Origin: Pedobacter zeae
GTDB lineage: Bacteria > Bacteroidota > Bacteroidia > Sphingobacteriales > Sphingobacteriaceae
DNA: 64,000 nucleotides
Assembly: GCF_014196715.1 (NCBI RefSeq)
Contig: NZ_JACIEF010000003.1
Location: 124,001 to 188,000 of the forward strand
Direction of reading: 5' to 3'
Shown here: piece after piece, positions 53,224 to 62,471 of the stretch
Position numbering within the stretch: position 1 is the stretch's first letter
Layout of the letters: each line of letters starts with the position of its first letter
The notes under the pieces: generated by a model
The model's input: the letters and a program-made list of their open reading frames with translations, nothing else
Told to the model about the DNA's origin: nothing
The model's database searches: none
Position numbers and translations under genes: made by a program

Positions 53224-53251
53224 AGATTGTTAATTTAATGGACGTGAGTTA

Positions 53252-55729
53252 TTATTTACCATTTAATTTATCGGCAAGCATTTTCATATAAAAACCACCC
53301 ACTACACTCCTGGCTTTAAAATTATCTCGGATACCGGTATTCGAATCATAAAAATCGTTCAAAGGCACTCTTGATTCTGTTTCGACAGCGTGTTTATAAA
53401 CCGGGTGCACCAAAGCTTCGAATTCTTTTTGGGTTGGCGCAAAAGTGGCTGTCCATAAAATCCAGTCGTTTTTGGTATAGGCTTTTCTGCTATCCAATGG
53501 AATACCGTACTTGTTCTGTTTGGTAAGGTAATATTTGGTTTCGGTATCGTAGATTTTCTGTGGAAACAGGTTCAGGTTTAATACTTTATCCCAAACCAGG
53601 TTATATTTCTGGCTCCAGGTATTCTTATTGTCAAAAGTTAGCGCATAATGATCGCCCGCATCGGCCATTTCTATCCATTTTGGCACCATACTCTCTGCAA
53701 TAGCCCGGTATTTCTTAGCTACATCATCATAACCTAACGTTTGGGCTATTTGGGCATAAGAGGCGATGCCAACTATTGCTTTTACCGATAAGTTAGCGTT
53801 ACGAGCCAGGTGACCGGCAAAATCATCGGTGCATAACTGTGTTTTTGGGTCCAAGCCCTCTTTGGTCAGATAATCAACCCAGGTGGTTAAGGTTTTCCAA
53901 TGTGCTTTTGCGTAATTTGCATTTCCCTGTGCTTTGGCGATCGCAGCGGTTAAAATAATCATGTTACCTGACTCTTCAACCGGCATCGGCTCTCCATAAG
54001 TTTGTCCGTTGGCCAATGGATAGGTTCCCAGATCGTGTGCTGCCCAAGGGTGTGGATATTTTCCGCTTTCGCTGAAATAGAAAATTCCATTCAGCATACC
54101 CTTTAATAAATCAGGATTATAAATCAGGTAAAGCGGCGCAGAAGGATAAGTTACATCAACCGTATTGATAAACCCACCGCTATTGTTTTCTTTAGATAAC
54201 CATAAAATTTCACCCTCTGGGCTCTTAACCAAAGTATGTGCAGCAATGCTCTGGCGATAGCCTAAAACACATAAATCAGCATATTCTTTACCGCCTGATT
54301 TTAAGGCATCGGCATATAAAGCCTGGTTGAAAGCTTCGCACTTCGCAATCACTTTTTTGTACTCATCAGCCGCCGCCGTTAATTGTGCCTCGATGGTTTC
54401 TTTACCTGAGGTATTCCACCATGGCCTTAAATTTTTATTAAAATATTGAACACTATAAATCTCATCATAACCCAGTTCAACATATTTTTCTACCGCAGCT
54501 TTACCCACCTGCCCGAAAGGAATAACGGTATTTAGGGCAAGCATTTTACCATTTTTAGCTGTCGAGGCCGAATTGCCTTTTCTAAAAGCGTCAGCCGCAT
54601 CTTTTTCGGCCGTTACAAATTGAACTACATTACTGGTTTTTGGCGCGGCTACATAAAAATAACCCCAGTCTATACGCATATCGTCGCTCGCCTTTTGAAG
54701 AACCGGCTGTTCTACGGTACCCGTTTTTAATACCGATAATTTGGAGGTGCTGTATTTTGTGGTGGTTACCTCTTGCGTAGGACGATATACCGCAATGTTT
54801 GATGATGCACTCAGGTATACTTTTACCTGGTGTGTTTTGCCATCATTCGCCTTCGCCTGGTAGGAAACGTACGAAACCGGACGTGCAAACAAACCCAGGT
54901 CGTTCATTAATAATGGCGATGTAAAAGTTAATTTCAGGTCTATTTTACCACAGGTAAAGTTATAGATTGTTTGCGTGGCATTAATATCGACACTTTTTTG
55001 CTTGGCAACCTGTACTTTTTCAGCATTATCTTTAAGTTTATCAACCAAGCCAAAATCAAGAAAACGGCCACCGGCAGTATTCTTCAGGTGGATGGCCATT
55101 ACATTTGATCCGGCTTTTAATGCACTTTTATCGCTATTGCTTAAAGCAATATATTTGAAATCATTCGTCCAGCCTTCTTTCGTATAGATTTTCTTTCCAT
55201 TTAGGTAAACCTCGATATTATCGTCGTGATTGATCTTTAAAAACAACTCGTTTATTGATAAAGGATTATCGACGTTAAAGGTCCTCCTTACCCATATATC
55301 ATTCGATTTCCATAAGGTTTTCACATTTTTAGCATCGTCCCCTATCGGTGCATAACCTGTTTGCCAGTTACCAGCTGCATAGTTTGCAGCTTTCCAATCG
55401 CCCTGAGGTTCAGTTTCTGTATATTTTATGTCGTAAGCTTTTTCATCGGATGCAGGCACAACGGTTTTATAGCTGGTGCTTTCTTTACCTAAAAAGCGAT
55501 AAATGTTGCCATCAACATTTATCATCCCTAGAAGAGAATGATCGGCACCCGTCCAATGCTGGGTTGCAGACTCATTTAATTTATCGGTGGTAGACCAGAT
55601 ACTGAAATAGGTATTGTGCGTAATTAAGGGGTAAGCCGGAGCCTTCCGTTCTTGTGCTTTTAGCAAACTGCCTATAAACATGCAGCCCAATATGCCTAAG
55701 AATTTTAAAGTGTTGGTTTTGTTCATCAT
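53252..55729 (-). CDS. Secreted DUF4965/DUF1793 (glutaminase A-like) protein
   Basis: 825 residues with a signal peptide ending LLKAQ. Order: short DUF4964-like start (APAYPLITHNTYFSIWSTTDKL), a GH2-like jelly-roll insert (about 105-225, WQTGYAPIGDD to FLDFGLVDK), DUF5127 (about 235-480), DUF4965 (about 485-660, with CTDDFAGHLARNANLSVKAI) and DUF1793 (about 660-820, ending SRKAYTKNDWILWTA, SVVGGFYMK). Family members are named glutaminase A after fungal GtaA, but in Bacteroidota they often lie in glycan loci and their substrate is unsettled; the fold resembles (alpha/alpha)6 glycosidases. A possible operator lies 52-65 bp upstream. Confidence 0.88.
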   Translation of the reverse strand: MMNKTNTLKFLGILGCMFIGSLLKAQERKAPAYPLITHNTYFSIWSTTDKLNESATQHWTGADHSLLGMINVDGNIYRFLGKESTSYKTVVPASDEKAYDIKYTETEPQGDWKAANYAAGNWQTGYAPIGDDAKNVKTLWKSNDIWVRRTFNVDNPLSINELFLKINHDDNIEVYLNGKKIYTKEGWTNDFKYIALSNSDKSALKAGSNVMAIHLKNTAGGRFLDFGLVDKLKDNAEKVQVAKQKSVDINATQTIYNFTCGKIDLKLTFTSPLLMNDLGLFARPVSYVSYQAKANDGKTHQVKVYLSASSNIAVYRPTQEVTTTKYSTSKLSVLKTGTVEQPVLQKASDDMRIDWGYFYVAAPKTSNVVQFVTAEKDAADAFRKGNSASTAKNGKMLALNTVIPFGQVGKAAVEKYVELGYDEIYSVQYFNKNLRPWWNTSGKETIEAQLTAAADEYKKVIAKCEAFNQALYADALKSGGKEYADLCVLGYRQSIAAHTLVKSPEGEILWLSKENNSGGFINTVDVTYPSAPLYLIYNPDLLKGMLNGIFYFSESGKYPHPWAAHDLGTYPLANGQTYGEPMPVEESGNMIILTAAIAKAQGNANYAKAHWKTLTTWVDYLTKEGLDPKTQLCTDDFAGHLARNANLSVKAIVGIASYAQIAQTLGYDDVAKKYRAIAESMVPKWIEMADAGDHYALTFDNKNTWSQKYNLVWDKVLNLNLFPQKIYDTETKYYLTKQNKYGIPLDSRKAYTKNDWILWTATFAPTQKEFEALVHPVYKHAVETESRVPLNDFYDSNTGIRDNFKARSVVGGFYMKMLADKLNGK

Positions 55730-55780
55730 GTATGTGTGTGTTGAAATCTGATTTTTATATGTTGGTTAGATTTAACGCTA

Positions 55781-55794
55781 GTTAAACGTTTTAC
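55781..55794. promoter_or_regulatory. LacI-type operator candidate upstream of the DUF4965 gene
   Basis: GTTAAACGTTTTAC has a perfect AAACGTTT core (55784-55791) and near-symmetric flanks. It resembles CAAACGTTTG at 22156 and 24673 but with T/A instead of C/G flanking the core, so it may respond to a related regulator. It is 52 bp from the start codon. Confidence 0.4.
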
Positions 55795-55951
55795 TAAAGT
55801 ATAAAATATAATCTACTTTTGGCAAGCGTTGGCAAATTTTAATTGTCTAAACGACATTTAAAACATCGTTTTCAGCTATTTTAAGCATTTAATTTTTAGC
55901 AGCGCCTCGGTTTTGTAACCTCATCGTTATCTAAACCCGGCTTTTTCCAAA

Positions 55952-55986
55952 CTAAAAATACATGAAGTGGTTAAGCTTCATGTATT
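55952..55986 (-). terminator. Intrinsic terminator of the 56-64 kb lipoprotein operon
   Basis: Perfect arms AATACATGAAG (55957-55967) and CTTCATGTATT (55976-55986), followed on the minus strand by TTTTAG. It separates the operon from the DUF4965 gene. Confidence 0.85.
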
Positions 55987-56013
55987 CTTAAACTAATCTG
56001 GAGCGCCAATTAC

Positions 56014-56847
56014 TTAAGGCTGTTTTTTATTGATGGTCCATTCGGAGAGCTGAAATACACGGCTCCCACGGTTTGCTTTGATATAAAGACGATAGAATTT
56101 ATAGGCTACAAAGTTGTCAAAATAATACCTTTTGGTCACACGTCTTTCACCCGAATTGGCCCATGGGCAGGTGGTTACCGTATGTAAGTCGGTATATTGA
56201 ATACCATCTATTGATCCCTGTAAAATCCAGTACCGGGGGTCTCTGTCTTCAGCATCGTTTCCTGAAGTTAAGGTATAGGCGCCAACTACCTGTGGTGTTG
56301 TCAGTTCGAAAGTACATCGCTGCGTACCATCAAAACCGGCCTGCAAAAATTTGGTGGTAATGTCTCCATCCACCAGTTTTTTTGATCCCTCAGCAGAATT
56401 GGGGCCGGCACCGGCTTCCAAGTTTACTGAGAAAATACCGCCAACCGTCTGCATATAATTTTCGCCGATTTTTGTAGGGTCGAAATTGGGATCAACAATA
56501 TTTAAAATCACTTCTTTTGCAGCAGAATAACCCTGGCCATTCCTGGTGGTTAAGGTTACCTTATATTTCCCGGGGAAGCGGTAGGTATGTTTTGGATTGA
56601 CCAAAACCGAAGTACTGTCATCTCCAAACTGCCACAATAAAGTTTTATAATTGGTAGAGGTACCCGTAAACTGGTACTCTAAAAATTTTACCGTATCTGG
56701 CCTTACATATGTAAAACCTGCGGTTGGTTTAGGTTCGTCCACTACTGGTACAACCTCTTCTGCATCTTTTTTACACTTTACAGTAGTAATGATAATAAGT
56801 ATTAAAAGAGATAGGATACTGAATAATCTTTTTACGTTATTTTTCAT
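56014..56847 (-). CDS. PKD and F5/8-type C domain lipoprotein
   Basis: 277 residues, signal ending TVKCKK. A PKD domain (about 38-115, with QFGDDSTSVLVNPKHTYRFPGKYKVTLT) is followed by a discoidin/F5-8C-like domain (about 130-272, with EGSKKLVDGDITTKFL and YKFYRLYIKANRG). Both are binding modules, so it likely holds a polysaccharide at the cell surface. It is the last gene of the operon, 13 bp after its neighbour. Confidence 0.82.
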   Translation of the reverse strand: MKNNVKRLFSILSLLILIIITTVKCKKDAEEVVPVVDEPKPTAGFTYVRPDTVKFLEYQFTGTSTNYKTLLWQFGDDSTSVLVNPKHTYRFPGKYKVTLTTRNGQGYSAAKEVILNIVDPNFDPTKIGENYMQTVGGIFSVNLEAGAGPNSAEGSKKLVDGDITTKFLQAGFDGTQRCTFELTTPQVVGAYTLTSGNDAEDRDPRYWILQGSIDGIQYTDLHTVTTCPWANSGERRVTKRYYFDNFVAYKFYRLYIKANRGSRVFQLSEWTINKKQP

Positions 56848-56860
56848 ATCTGATTAATAT

Positions 56861-58297
56861 TTAAGGCGTTGGAAATAATTGAGATTTTGGAATTACCCTT
56901 TTTGATAAAATATTCGGAACTTCGATTTCCAGATAAGCTTGCTGCCCGCCTACATTTTCGCGGTGATGCGCTTCAATGGTATAACGTTTTCCGCGTTCCA
57001 GAAAAATGGTACCCTTCCGGGTATCTTTATCCCATTGGGTATTATAATCATCTACCAGAGCCACCCCATTTACATATAATCTTGAGCCATCATCCCAGCG
57101 GGTCTGATAAAAAGTATAAGTACCACGTACGGGTGCCAGGAATTCACCTTTCCATCTACTGGCAAAGTTATCCCTGCTTAATTGCGTTCCGGCTGCATTT
57201 TTGACGTTGTCCGGCCATCCATCTCCGCTAAAGTTAATGGTCTCATCTATCCTGGTTACAAATGGTGCGCGCCCGTCATCCGGATCTAACTGGGTATTGG
57301 TATAATATTTAGCGGTTAAACCAGTGCCGTTTCCTGTAATGTAAGAGTTATTATCCAAATTTACATTGGGGTCTACCACCACAATTAATTTGCTCTTGAT
57401 CGGGTGAATGACGTGGTTGCTTGCCTCACTAATACTAAAGGCGAATGCAAATTTCTTATTGGCAACAATGTTGGCATCGAAAACCGGCCATGGGATCTGA
57501 AGCCGCACAACGGCACTCGAAGCGCCGGTTGCAAACCGAACCAAAGTATCAACGCTATAATCTTTAGCCGCCAGGTGTATGGCATCTGCAGGCAAAGTCC
57601 CTCTGCCAACCAGTGTAGCAATGGTGTCAATATTTTCTTTGATTTTAATATTAAAGGCCGTTGATGGTTGGTTTTCTAAATTTACAATAAGTGGAATGGT
57701 TACTCCGGCAGGCCCCACAATGTAATCGCCTTTATACACCACGTTGTAGGTTCCACCATCTTTTAAAGTCAAATAGTGCAGATCAGCAGGTTTTAACAGG
57801 TCGGATGTGTTAATGATAACCATGATGGTAGACTTGCCTGCGGCTATTTTATTTCCTTTACCAGGCGCCGAAAGTTTGAGGGCAAAAACAACTTTTTTAC
57901 CATAATTGCGCTCCAATACCGATCTGCGAACAGTGGCCACACCTTCGCTTTGATCGGTTCCATAAGCCACATTAATCACATTGGGATATTCTACCCCCGC
58001 AGATGGCATCAGAATGGCGTTCGTAATGGTTCCGTTATTAATTAACTGGGTAACGGTATCATTATTTAAAGTTAAACCTACCTGAAAAGCTTCTTCTGCA
58101 ACGCCTGTTAAAGAAATTTTAAAAGGAACTTTAACATATTCATTATCTATGGAAACATTTCCCGCAACGATGCCTTCGCCTGTTATGCTCCTGGTATTGG
58201 GATCGGGTAATGTTAAATCTTCTATTTGTGATTTATTGCATGAATAAACACCGATAATGGTTAAACTTATCAATGCGATATATATAATTTTTTTCAT
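56861..58297 (-). CDS. DUF1735 and PA14 domain lipoprotein
   Basis: 478 residues, signal ending GVYSCNK. Two DUF1735-like beta repeats (about 40-165 and 185-315) are followed by a PA14 domain (about 325-465, GLTAKYYTNTQLDPDDG to VGGQQAYLEIEV). DUF1735 proteins are usual surface glycan-binding partners of SusD. PA14 binds carbohydrate in several other proteins. It starts 30 bp after the preceding gene. Confidence 0.82.
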   Translation of the reverse strand: MKKIIYIALISLTIIGVYSCNKSQIEDLTLPDPNTRSITGEGIVAGNVSIDNEYVKVPFKISLTGVAEEAFQVGLTLNNDTVTQLINNGTITNAILMPSAGVEYPNVINVAYGTDQSEGVATVRRSVLERNYGKKVVFALKLSAPGKGNKIAAGKSTIMVIINTSDLLKPADLHYLTLKDGGTYNVVYKGDYIVGPAGVTIPLIVNLENQPSTAFNIKIKENIDTIATLVGRGTLPADAIHLAAKDYSVDTLVRFATGASSAVVRLQIPWPVFDANIVANKKFAFAFSISEASNHVIHPIKSKLIVVVDPNVNLDNNSYITGNGTGLTAKYYTNTQLDPDDGRAPFVTRIDETINFSGDGWPDNVKNAAGTQLSRDNFASRWKGEFLAPVRGTYTFYQTRWDDGSRLYVNGVALVDDYNTQWDKDTRKGTIFLERGKRYTIEAHHRENVGGQQAYLEIEVPNILSKRVIPKSQLFPTP

Positions 58298-58327
58298 TTT
58301 ATGCTGTTTAAATGATCATCAAATCTG

Positions 58328-60031
58328 TTACTGATCTAACCAAACGCGGCCATCGAGCCCCCAGGTTTGTTTATTAGCTATCTTTAACCAGTTTATAACC
58401 TGTGCCGGAATATCTGATGTTTGCGGCACAAATATGGCCAGCGTTTCTGGTGCCGGCGGGCAGATTAAATCGTTAAAATTTTCCCACGTATAGGTGCCCT
58501 GAAATTTAAAATCATGTGCCTGAGAACTGATATCTGCCATGATATTACCATTGCCATCTGTTGCAGGCCAGTACCCTACCAGAAAATTAAAATACGGGTG
58601 ACTTTGGTCGATTGACGTTTGACAGGCATAGTTGCCGATCATTCCATCCGGAACAGAAAACTTGAAAAAGCGGATGTCGCTCACATATACATCAGGCGTG
58701 CCGTGGCCATTTCCATTTAAAAATCCCAATTTTAAGGGATTAGAATTGGCCAGCGAGCCTGAAGGGGTAATCTCGAGTTCGTTATTAAAGGTACCATTGG
58801 TATAAGTACGCACAAACCGCTGCCCGTTACGCACTTCTATTTTCGCTGTTAAATTGGTCCACTTGCCTTTGGCAAAACTTCCACCCCTGCATTGGCGGTA
58901 ATCTCCGTCTTTGGTACCACGCCACTCAAAATACCAATAGTCTTCTTCTAAATAAATTACCCAGCCTACGCTCGGGTGGCCGCTAGACCATTCGTTACGT
59001 TTACCCAGAATACTCGGCCAGAAAAACTTGTCTTCGTTCTTTTTAACCTTAAGTTCTATGGTCACTTTTGTGGTATCATCTATATTGTAAACATCAGCGT
59101 CAGCGGCGTCAATTTGTGCCCTGATGTCTTGCCCTTTAAAACGGATGGTTTTGCCTAAATACCTGTTACCCGTAAATGGCTTGGTTAAAATTCGTTTGTT
59201 GTAGGTTGGCGCATAATAAATGACGAAAGCGTTTACTTTAGGCTGGCTAAAAATAGTTTGGTCGTCGGCGTTTGCGGGTAGGGTATATTGCCCGCCTGCG
59301 CTTGATGCAATAACCACCAGCCATTGTTCATTGTTATAATTAGGCCTTTTCTTTAGTGCAGCCAGGATTTCACCTACACTGGTATCAAATTTTTCGATCG
59401 CTGCTTTATAGGCCGGAAAAGAAACATCATATCCGGATGCTGCCCCTGCGGCATTAACCCCGGTAAAATGACCGACAATAACGGATGCAGTATCTGTGTT
59501 GATGTTGTTGATCAATCCAGCTTTAACCGCATCATCATCTGCCACCAGGTTACTTGCATCGGCTCCTGTGTTTAACGATTTAAAAACTGCTGAAGGGGTA
59601 TAGGTCACAATTTTCGATTTTGCACTGGCCTCTTTAATCCTGTTGAAGATAATCGGGTAATTCTGCAGATTGTTGTTGGTTAATGCATCGGTAGTAACCT
59701 TATGTTTTTCCTTTTTTACCCCGGTTAACATATTTGCCCAATTGGTTGCATTTGCCGTTGCTTCAGGATCACTTAAACCTACCCAGGTGTAGATCGAATG
59801 CGGTAAAATGGCATCTATATTTGGCGTGTTGGCATCTAAAACCGATTGCCCCCTTGCGCCATCAACCACCAAATAAAGTACTTTTCGGTTTCCGTATTTA
59901 ACCGTTGTGGTATCACTTGCATCCCTATCTCCAATGGTTCGTTCGAATTCTTTATTGCAGGAAAATATAGTTGTGGTGGTTATTGCAGCGATTAAGCCAA
60001 TCAATAATTTATATTTTTTCATCATACTCAT
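58328..60031 (-). CDS. Alkaline-phosphatase-fold lipoprotein with DUF4983/LamG-like region, likely non-catalytic
   Basis: 567 residues, signal ending IFSCNK. Residues about 48-290 look like the phosphodiesterase/alkaline phosphatase fold, starting KVLYLVVDGARG with the metal-binding Asp57 kept and VGHFTG with His188 kept. The Asp expected four residues before His188 is Val, and the metal-binding DHG is SAG (residues 244-246 within SSAGG). Residues about 300-567 hold a LamG-like beta domain and a DUF4983-type end. I infer a binding pseudoenzyme. It is 29 bp after its neighbour in the operon. Confidence 0.7.
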   Translation of the reverse strand: MSMMKKYKLLIGLIAAITTTTIFSCNKEFERTIGDRDASDTTTVKYGNRKVLYLVVDGARGQSVLDANTPNIDAILPHSIYTWVGLSDPEATANATNWANMLTGVKKEKHKVTTDALTNNNLQNYPIIFNRIKEASAKSKIVTYTPSAVFKSLNTGADASNLVADDDAVKAGLINNINTDTASVIVGHFTGVNAAGAASGYDVSFPAYKAAIEKFDTSVGEILAALKKRPNYNNEQWLVVIASSAGGQYTLPANADDQTIFSQPKVNAFVIYYAPTYNKRILTKPFTGNRYLGKTIRFKGQDIRAQIDAADADVYNIDDTTKVTIELKVKKNEDKFFWPSILGKRNEWSSGHPSVGWVIYLEEDYWYFEWRGTKDGDYRQCRGGSFAKGKWTNLTAKIEVRNGQRFVRTYTNGTFNNELEITPSGSLANSNPLKLGFLNGNGHGTPDVYVSDIRFFKFSVPDGMIGNYACQTSIDQSHPYFNFLVGYWPATDGNGNIMADISSQAHDFKFQGTYTWENFNDLICPPAPETLAIFVPQTSDIPAQVINWLKIANKQTWGLDGRVWLDQ

Positions 60032-60060
60032 CTTAATTTATATCTGGTTAGCTGAATCTA

Positions 60061-61680
60061 TTATTCGATGGTTACCCTAATTATGTTGTATAATGGTAAA
60101 TTATCAAAACGGCTAAAACCACCGATCAGCAAGAGTGCTTTTTTACCATCTGCCGATTTGGTTTCGATGACATCAGATAAGCTGCCACTAAACGGACCTG
60201 TAGAATTGTATCCTTTTGCCAATGTTCCCGTGGGGGTTAAAACCATAAAACCATTCCTTGTAACACCATTGTATTTAATAAAATATCCGCTTACTACAAT
60301 CAACCCATTACTGAGTTGCTTTGCAAAATTAGCTTGCCCACCTTCAAAGGCCATCGATGTGAATGATTCATCTAAGGTTCCGTTATCATTCAAAACGGCA
60401 ACACCTACTGCTGCTTTACCATTGTAACGGGTAAAACTTCCGGTGATCACATATTTTTTTGTGGTTACATTATAAGTACAAGAATATATGGCATTATCGG
60501 CCCCTGTACCGGGTGTAAAAGTAGGATCAATGCTTCCGTCAGAATTTAGTCTCACAATGCGGTTGGCTTGCTGACCATCGAAAGTGGTAAAATTACCAAA
60601 CACCACCAGTTTTTCCAGCTTCTCTGCCTCGGTATGCATGTAAGTATCCACAGGTCCGTTTGCACTTTCTTTCCCCTTATTGGTAGCGGTACTGAAACGG
60701 AATGTTTTATCGAGACTACCATCTAGATTAAAGCGCAAAATCTGGCGGATCTCTGTACTATCCAAGATTACCGTATCCCTTGATAAATCGTAATTAAACT
60801 TATCGTAAGTTCTTTTTACATAATACCTAAAATCGCCTGTGGCCAAAATTTTCCCCTGATGTGCATACACACGGTTAATAAAACCGTTGGTGCCTCCATT
60901 AAACCTCGGAAACCATTTCTGCGTTACGGTATCGGTAAGCGTTGGTTTCTTTTTTGTTTGAATTTTTATCGTATCAATTGCCCCGCTGGTGAACAAACTG
61001 GTAATATTGCTGATGTTTTCGGTACGCTGGTTAAATCCGCTAAAACCACCTGCTATAATAAAACGCCCACCAATTTCCAAGATCCTGGCTAAACTACCGT
61101 TGGCTCCTCTTCCGGTGCGGAAAGTGCGGTCGTATTCTCCGTCAAGCGAAGTTCTCGCAATCCTGTTGATGGGAACTACACCGCCCTTGTTATCAAAATT
61201 GGTGAAATTACCCACTACGATATTCCTTCCATCAATCATTTCATATACCTGACTTACGAAACCGTTGGTGCCAGCTATGGCTTTAAAAGTAGGATCAATC
61301 TTAATAAGTCCCGTTACGGTAAAAGTTGGCCCAATAAATAACTGATCACCAATGGCGATTGAGGTTACACCAGTACTACCGCTTTCTGGTACTTTAACCG
61401 TAATTTCGGTAGCAGTTACACTAACTACCTCAGCCTTTTCGCCATTAAACATAAAGGTTAATTGATTTTTATATTGATCAAAACCAGAGGCTTTGATCAC
61501 TACAGATGTACCTACGATGCCTGCTGCGGGTACAGGTACATCAGTTTGTGAAATGGACACTCCTAACGGCGATTTAGCATCAGCATATGGATCGGGGATC
61601 ACATCATCTGCCTTTTTACACCCTTGAAAGCTAAAAGCCATCAAAGTGATTATTGCGAATATTAATTTAATTTTTTTCAT
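60061..61680 (-). CDS. IPT/TIG plus delta-60-repeat beta-propeller lipoprotein (DUF5008-like)
   Basis: 539 residues, signal ending SFQGCKK. An IPT/TIG immunoglobulin-like domain (about 40-125, VVIKASGFDQYKNQLTFMFNGEKAEVVS) is followed by about six propeller blades of the delta-60 type (VVGNFTNFDN, IIAGGFSGFN, VFGNFTTFDG, ITGSFTRYNG, VVSGYFIKYNG, LIGGFSRFDN). Surface-binding role is inferred. It is 34 bp after the fasciclin gene. Confidence 0.8.
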   Translation of the reverse strand: MKKIKLIFAIITLMAFSFQGCKKADDVIPDPYADAKSPLGVSISQTDVPVPAAGIVGTSVVIKASGFDQYKNQLTFMFNGEKAEVVSVTATEITVKVPESGSTGVTSIAIGDQLFIGPTFTVTGLIKIDPTFKAIAGTNGFVSQVYEMIDGRNIVVGNFTNFDNKGGVVPINRIARTSLDGEYDRTFRTGRGANGSLARILEIGGRFIIAGGFSGFNQRTENISNITSLFTSGAIDTIKIQTKKKPTLTDTVTQKWFPRFNGGTNGFINRVYAHQGKILATGDFRYYVKRTYDKFNYDLSRDTVILDSTEIRQILRFNLDGSLDKTFRFSTATNKGKESANGPVDTYMHTEAEKLEKLVVFGNFTTFDGQQANRIVRLNSDGSIDPTFTPGTGADNAIYSCTYNVTTKKYVITGSFTRYNGKAAVGVAVLNDNGTLDESFTSMAFEGGQANFAKQLSNGLIVVSGYFIKYNGVTRNGFMVLTPTGTLAKGYNSTGPFSGSLSDVIETKSADGKKALLLIGGFSRFDNLPLYNIIRVTIE

Positions 61681-61714
61681 CGTTTAATTTCTTAAGGTAA
61701 CACCAGATGTGATT

Positions 61715-62455
61715 TTATTTCGAAGAATCAGAAGGCGTTAGCCCACTGTAATACACATCATTAAAAAAATCACTCCGGTTAAATCCAAAGTAAGCTCCGC
61801 CAATCAAATCGTTAAAGGCCAAAGCATGTACCACACCGTTGGTGGGTTTTATATCAGATGATGATACCTTATTGATATACCAATTATCATTCGGTTTGGA
61901 GGCATCAGGAATGTAGGTTAAAACCAATTGGCGGTAACCAATGTATTTGATGTTATTGGCGGTACCGTAGGTTACTCCAATGTTTGAAATATTACCGCCA
62001 AGGGAATAATACAGGCCTCCCGGATAAACACTTTTAACATCAAAGTCTATCTGCTGATAATCTTTTAACCTGTTCACACCTTTAAACATGTACCGCTGCA
62101 GATATCTCTTCCAGATAAGCGGACTAATCTGATCCAATGTTTTAACGGTATCTTTTCCCGAATAAAAAAGGAAATTATTTAAACCATTGGTTCTGATTGT
62201 TCCGATTGTTCTTTTGATTACATCATCATCAGGCGCGAAAAAAGTAAAGTCTTCGTTAGAGAAGGTGCTTTCCATACCCGCCAGCTTTACGATTTTGGCT
62301 ATGGTATCAAAAGGCACTTTTTTAGCCTGCAAATATTGGAGCATGTTCCCATTAAAGTTGGGATTGGCCAGGCCTCCATCACGATAATATTCGTCACGTT
62401 TACAAGCATTTAACACAAGCAATAAAGCAGCACAAGCAAAAATCAGCTTTTTCAT
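61715..62455 (-). CDS. Fasciclin (FAS1) domain lipoprotein
   Basis: 246 residues from the ATG at 62455 (MKKLIFACAALLLVLNACKR), a clean lipoprotein signal and a 16-bp gap after susD; the longer frame would overlap susD. A FAS1-like domain covers about 40-235 (ESTFSNEDFTFFAPDDDVIKR, then NNFLFYSGKDTVKTLDQ and GVVHALAFNDL). FAS1 proteins mediate adhesion. It is an accessory surface protein of the SusCD system. Confidence 0.85.
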   Translation of the reverse strand: MKKLIFACAALLLVLNACKRDEYYRDGGLANPNFNGNMLQYLQAKKVPFDTIAKIVKLAGMESTFSNEDFTFFAPDDDVIKRTIGTIRTNGLNNFLFYSGKDTVKTLDQISPLIWKRYLQRYMFKGVNRLKDYQQIDFDVKSVYPGGLYYSLGGNISNIGVTYGTANNIKYIGYRQLVLTYIPDASKPNDNWYINKVSSSDIKPTNGVVHALAFNDLIGGAYFGFNRSDFFNDVYYSGLTPSDSSK

Positions 62456-62471
62456 ATCTCTTTTATTATAA

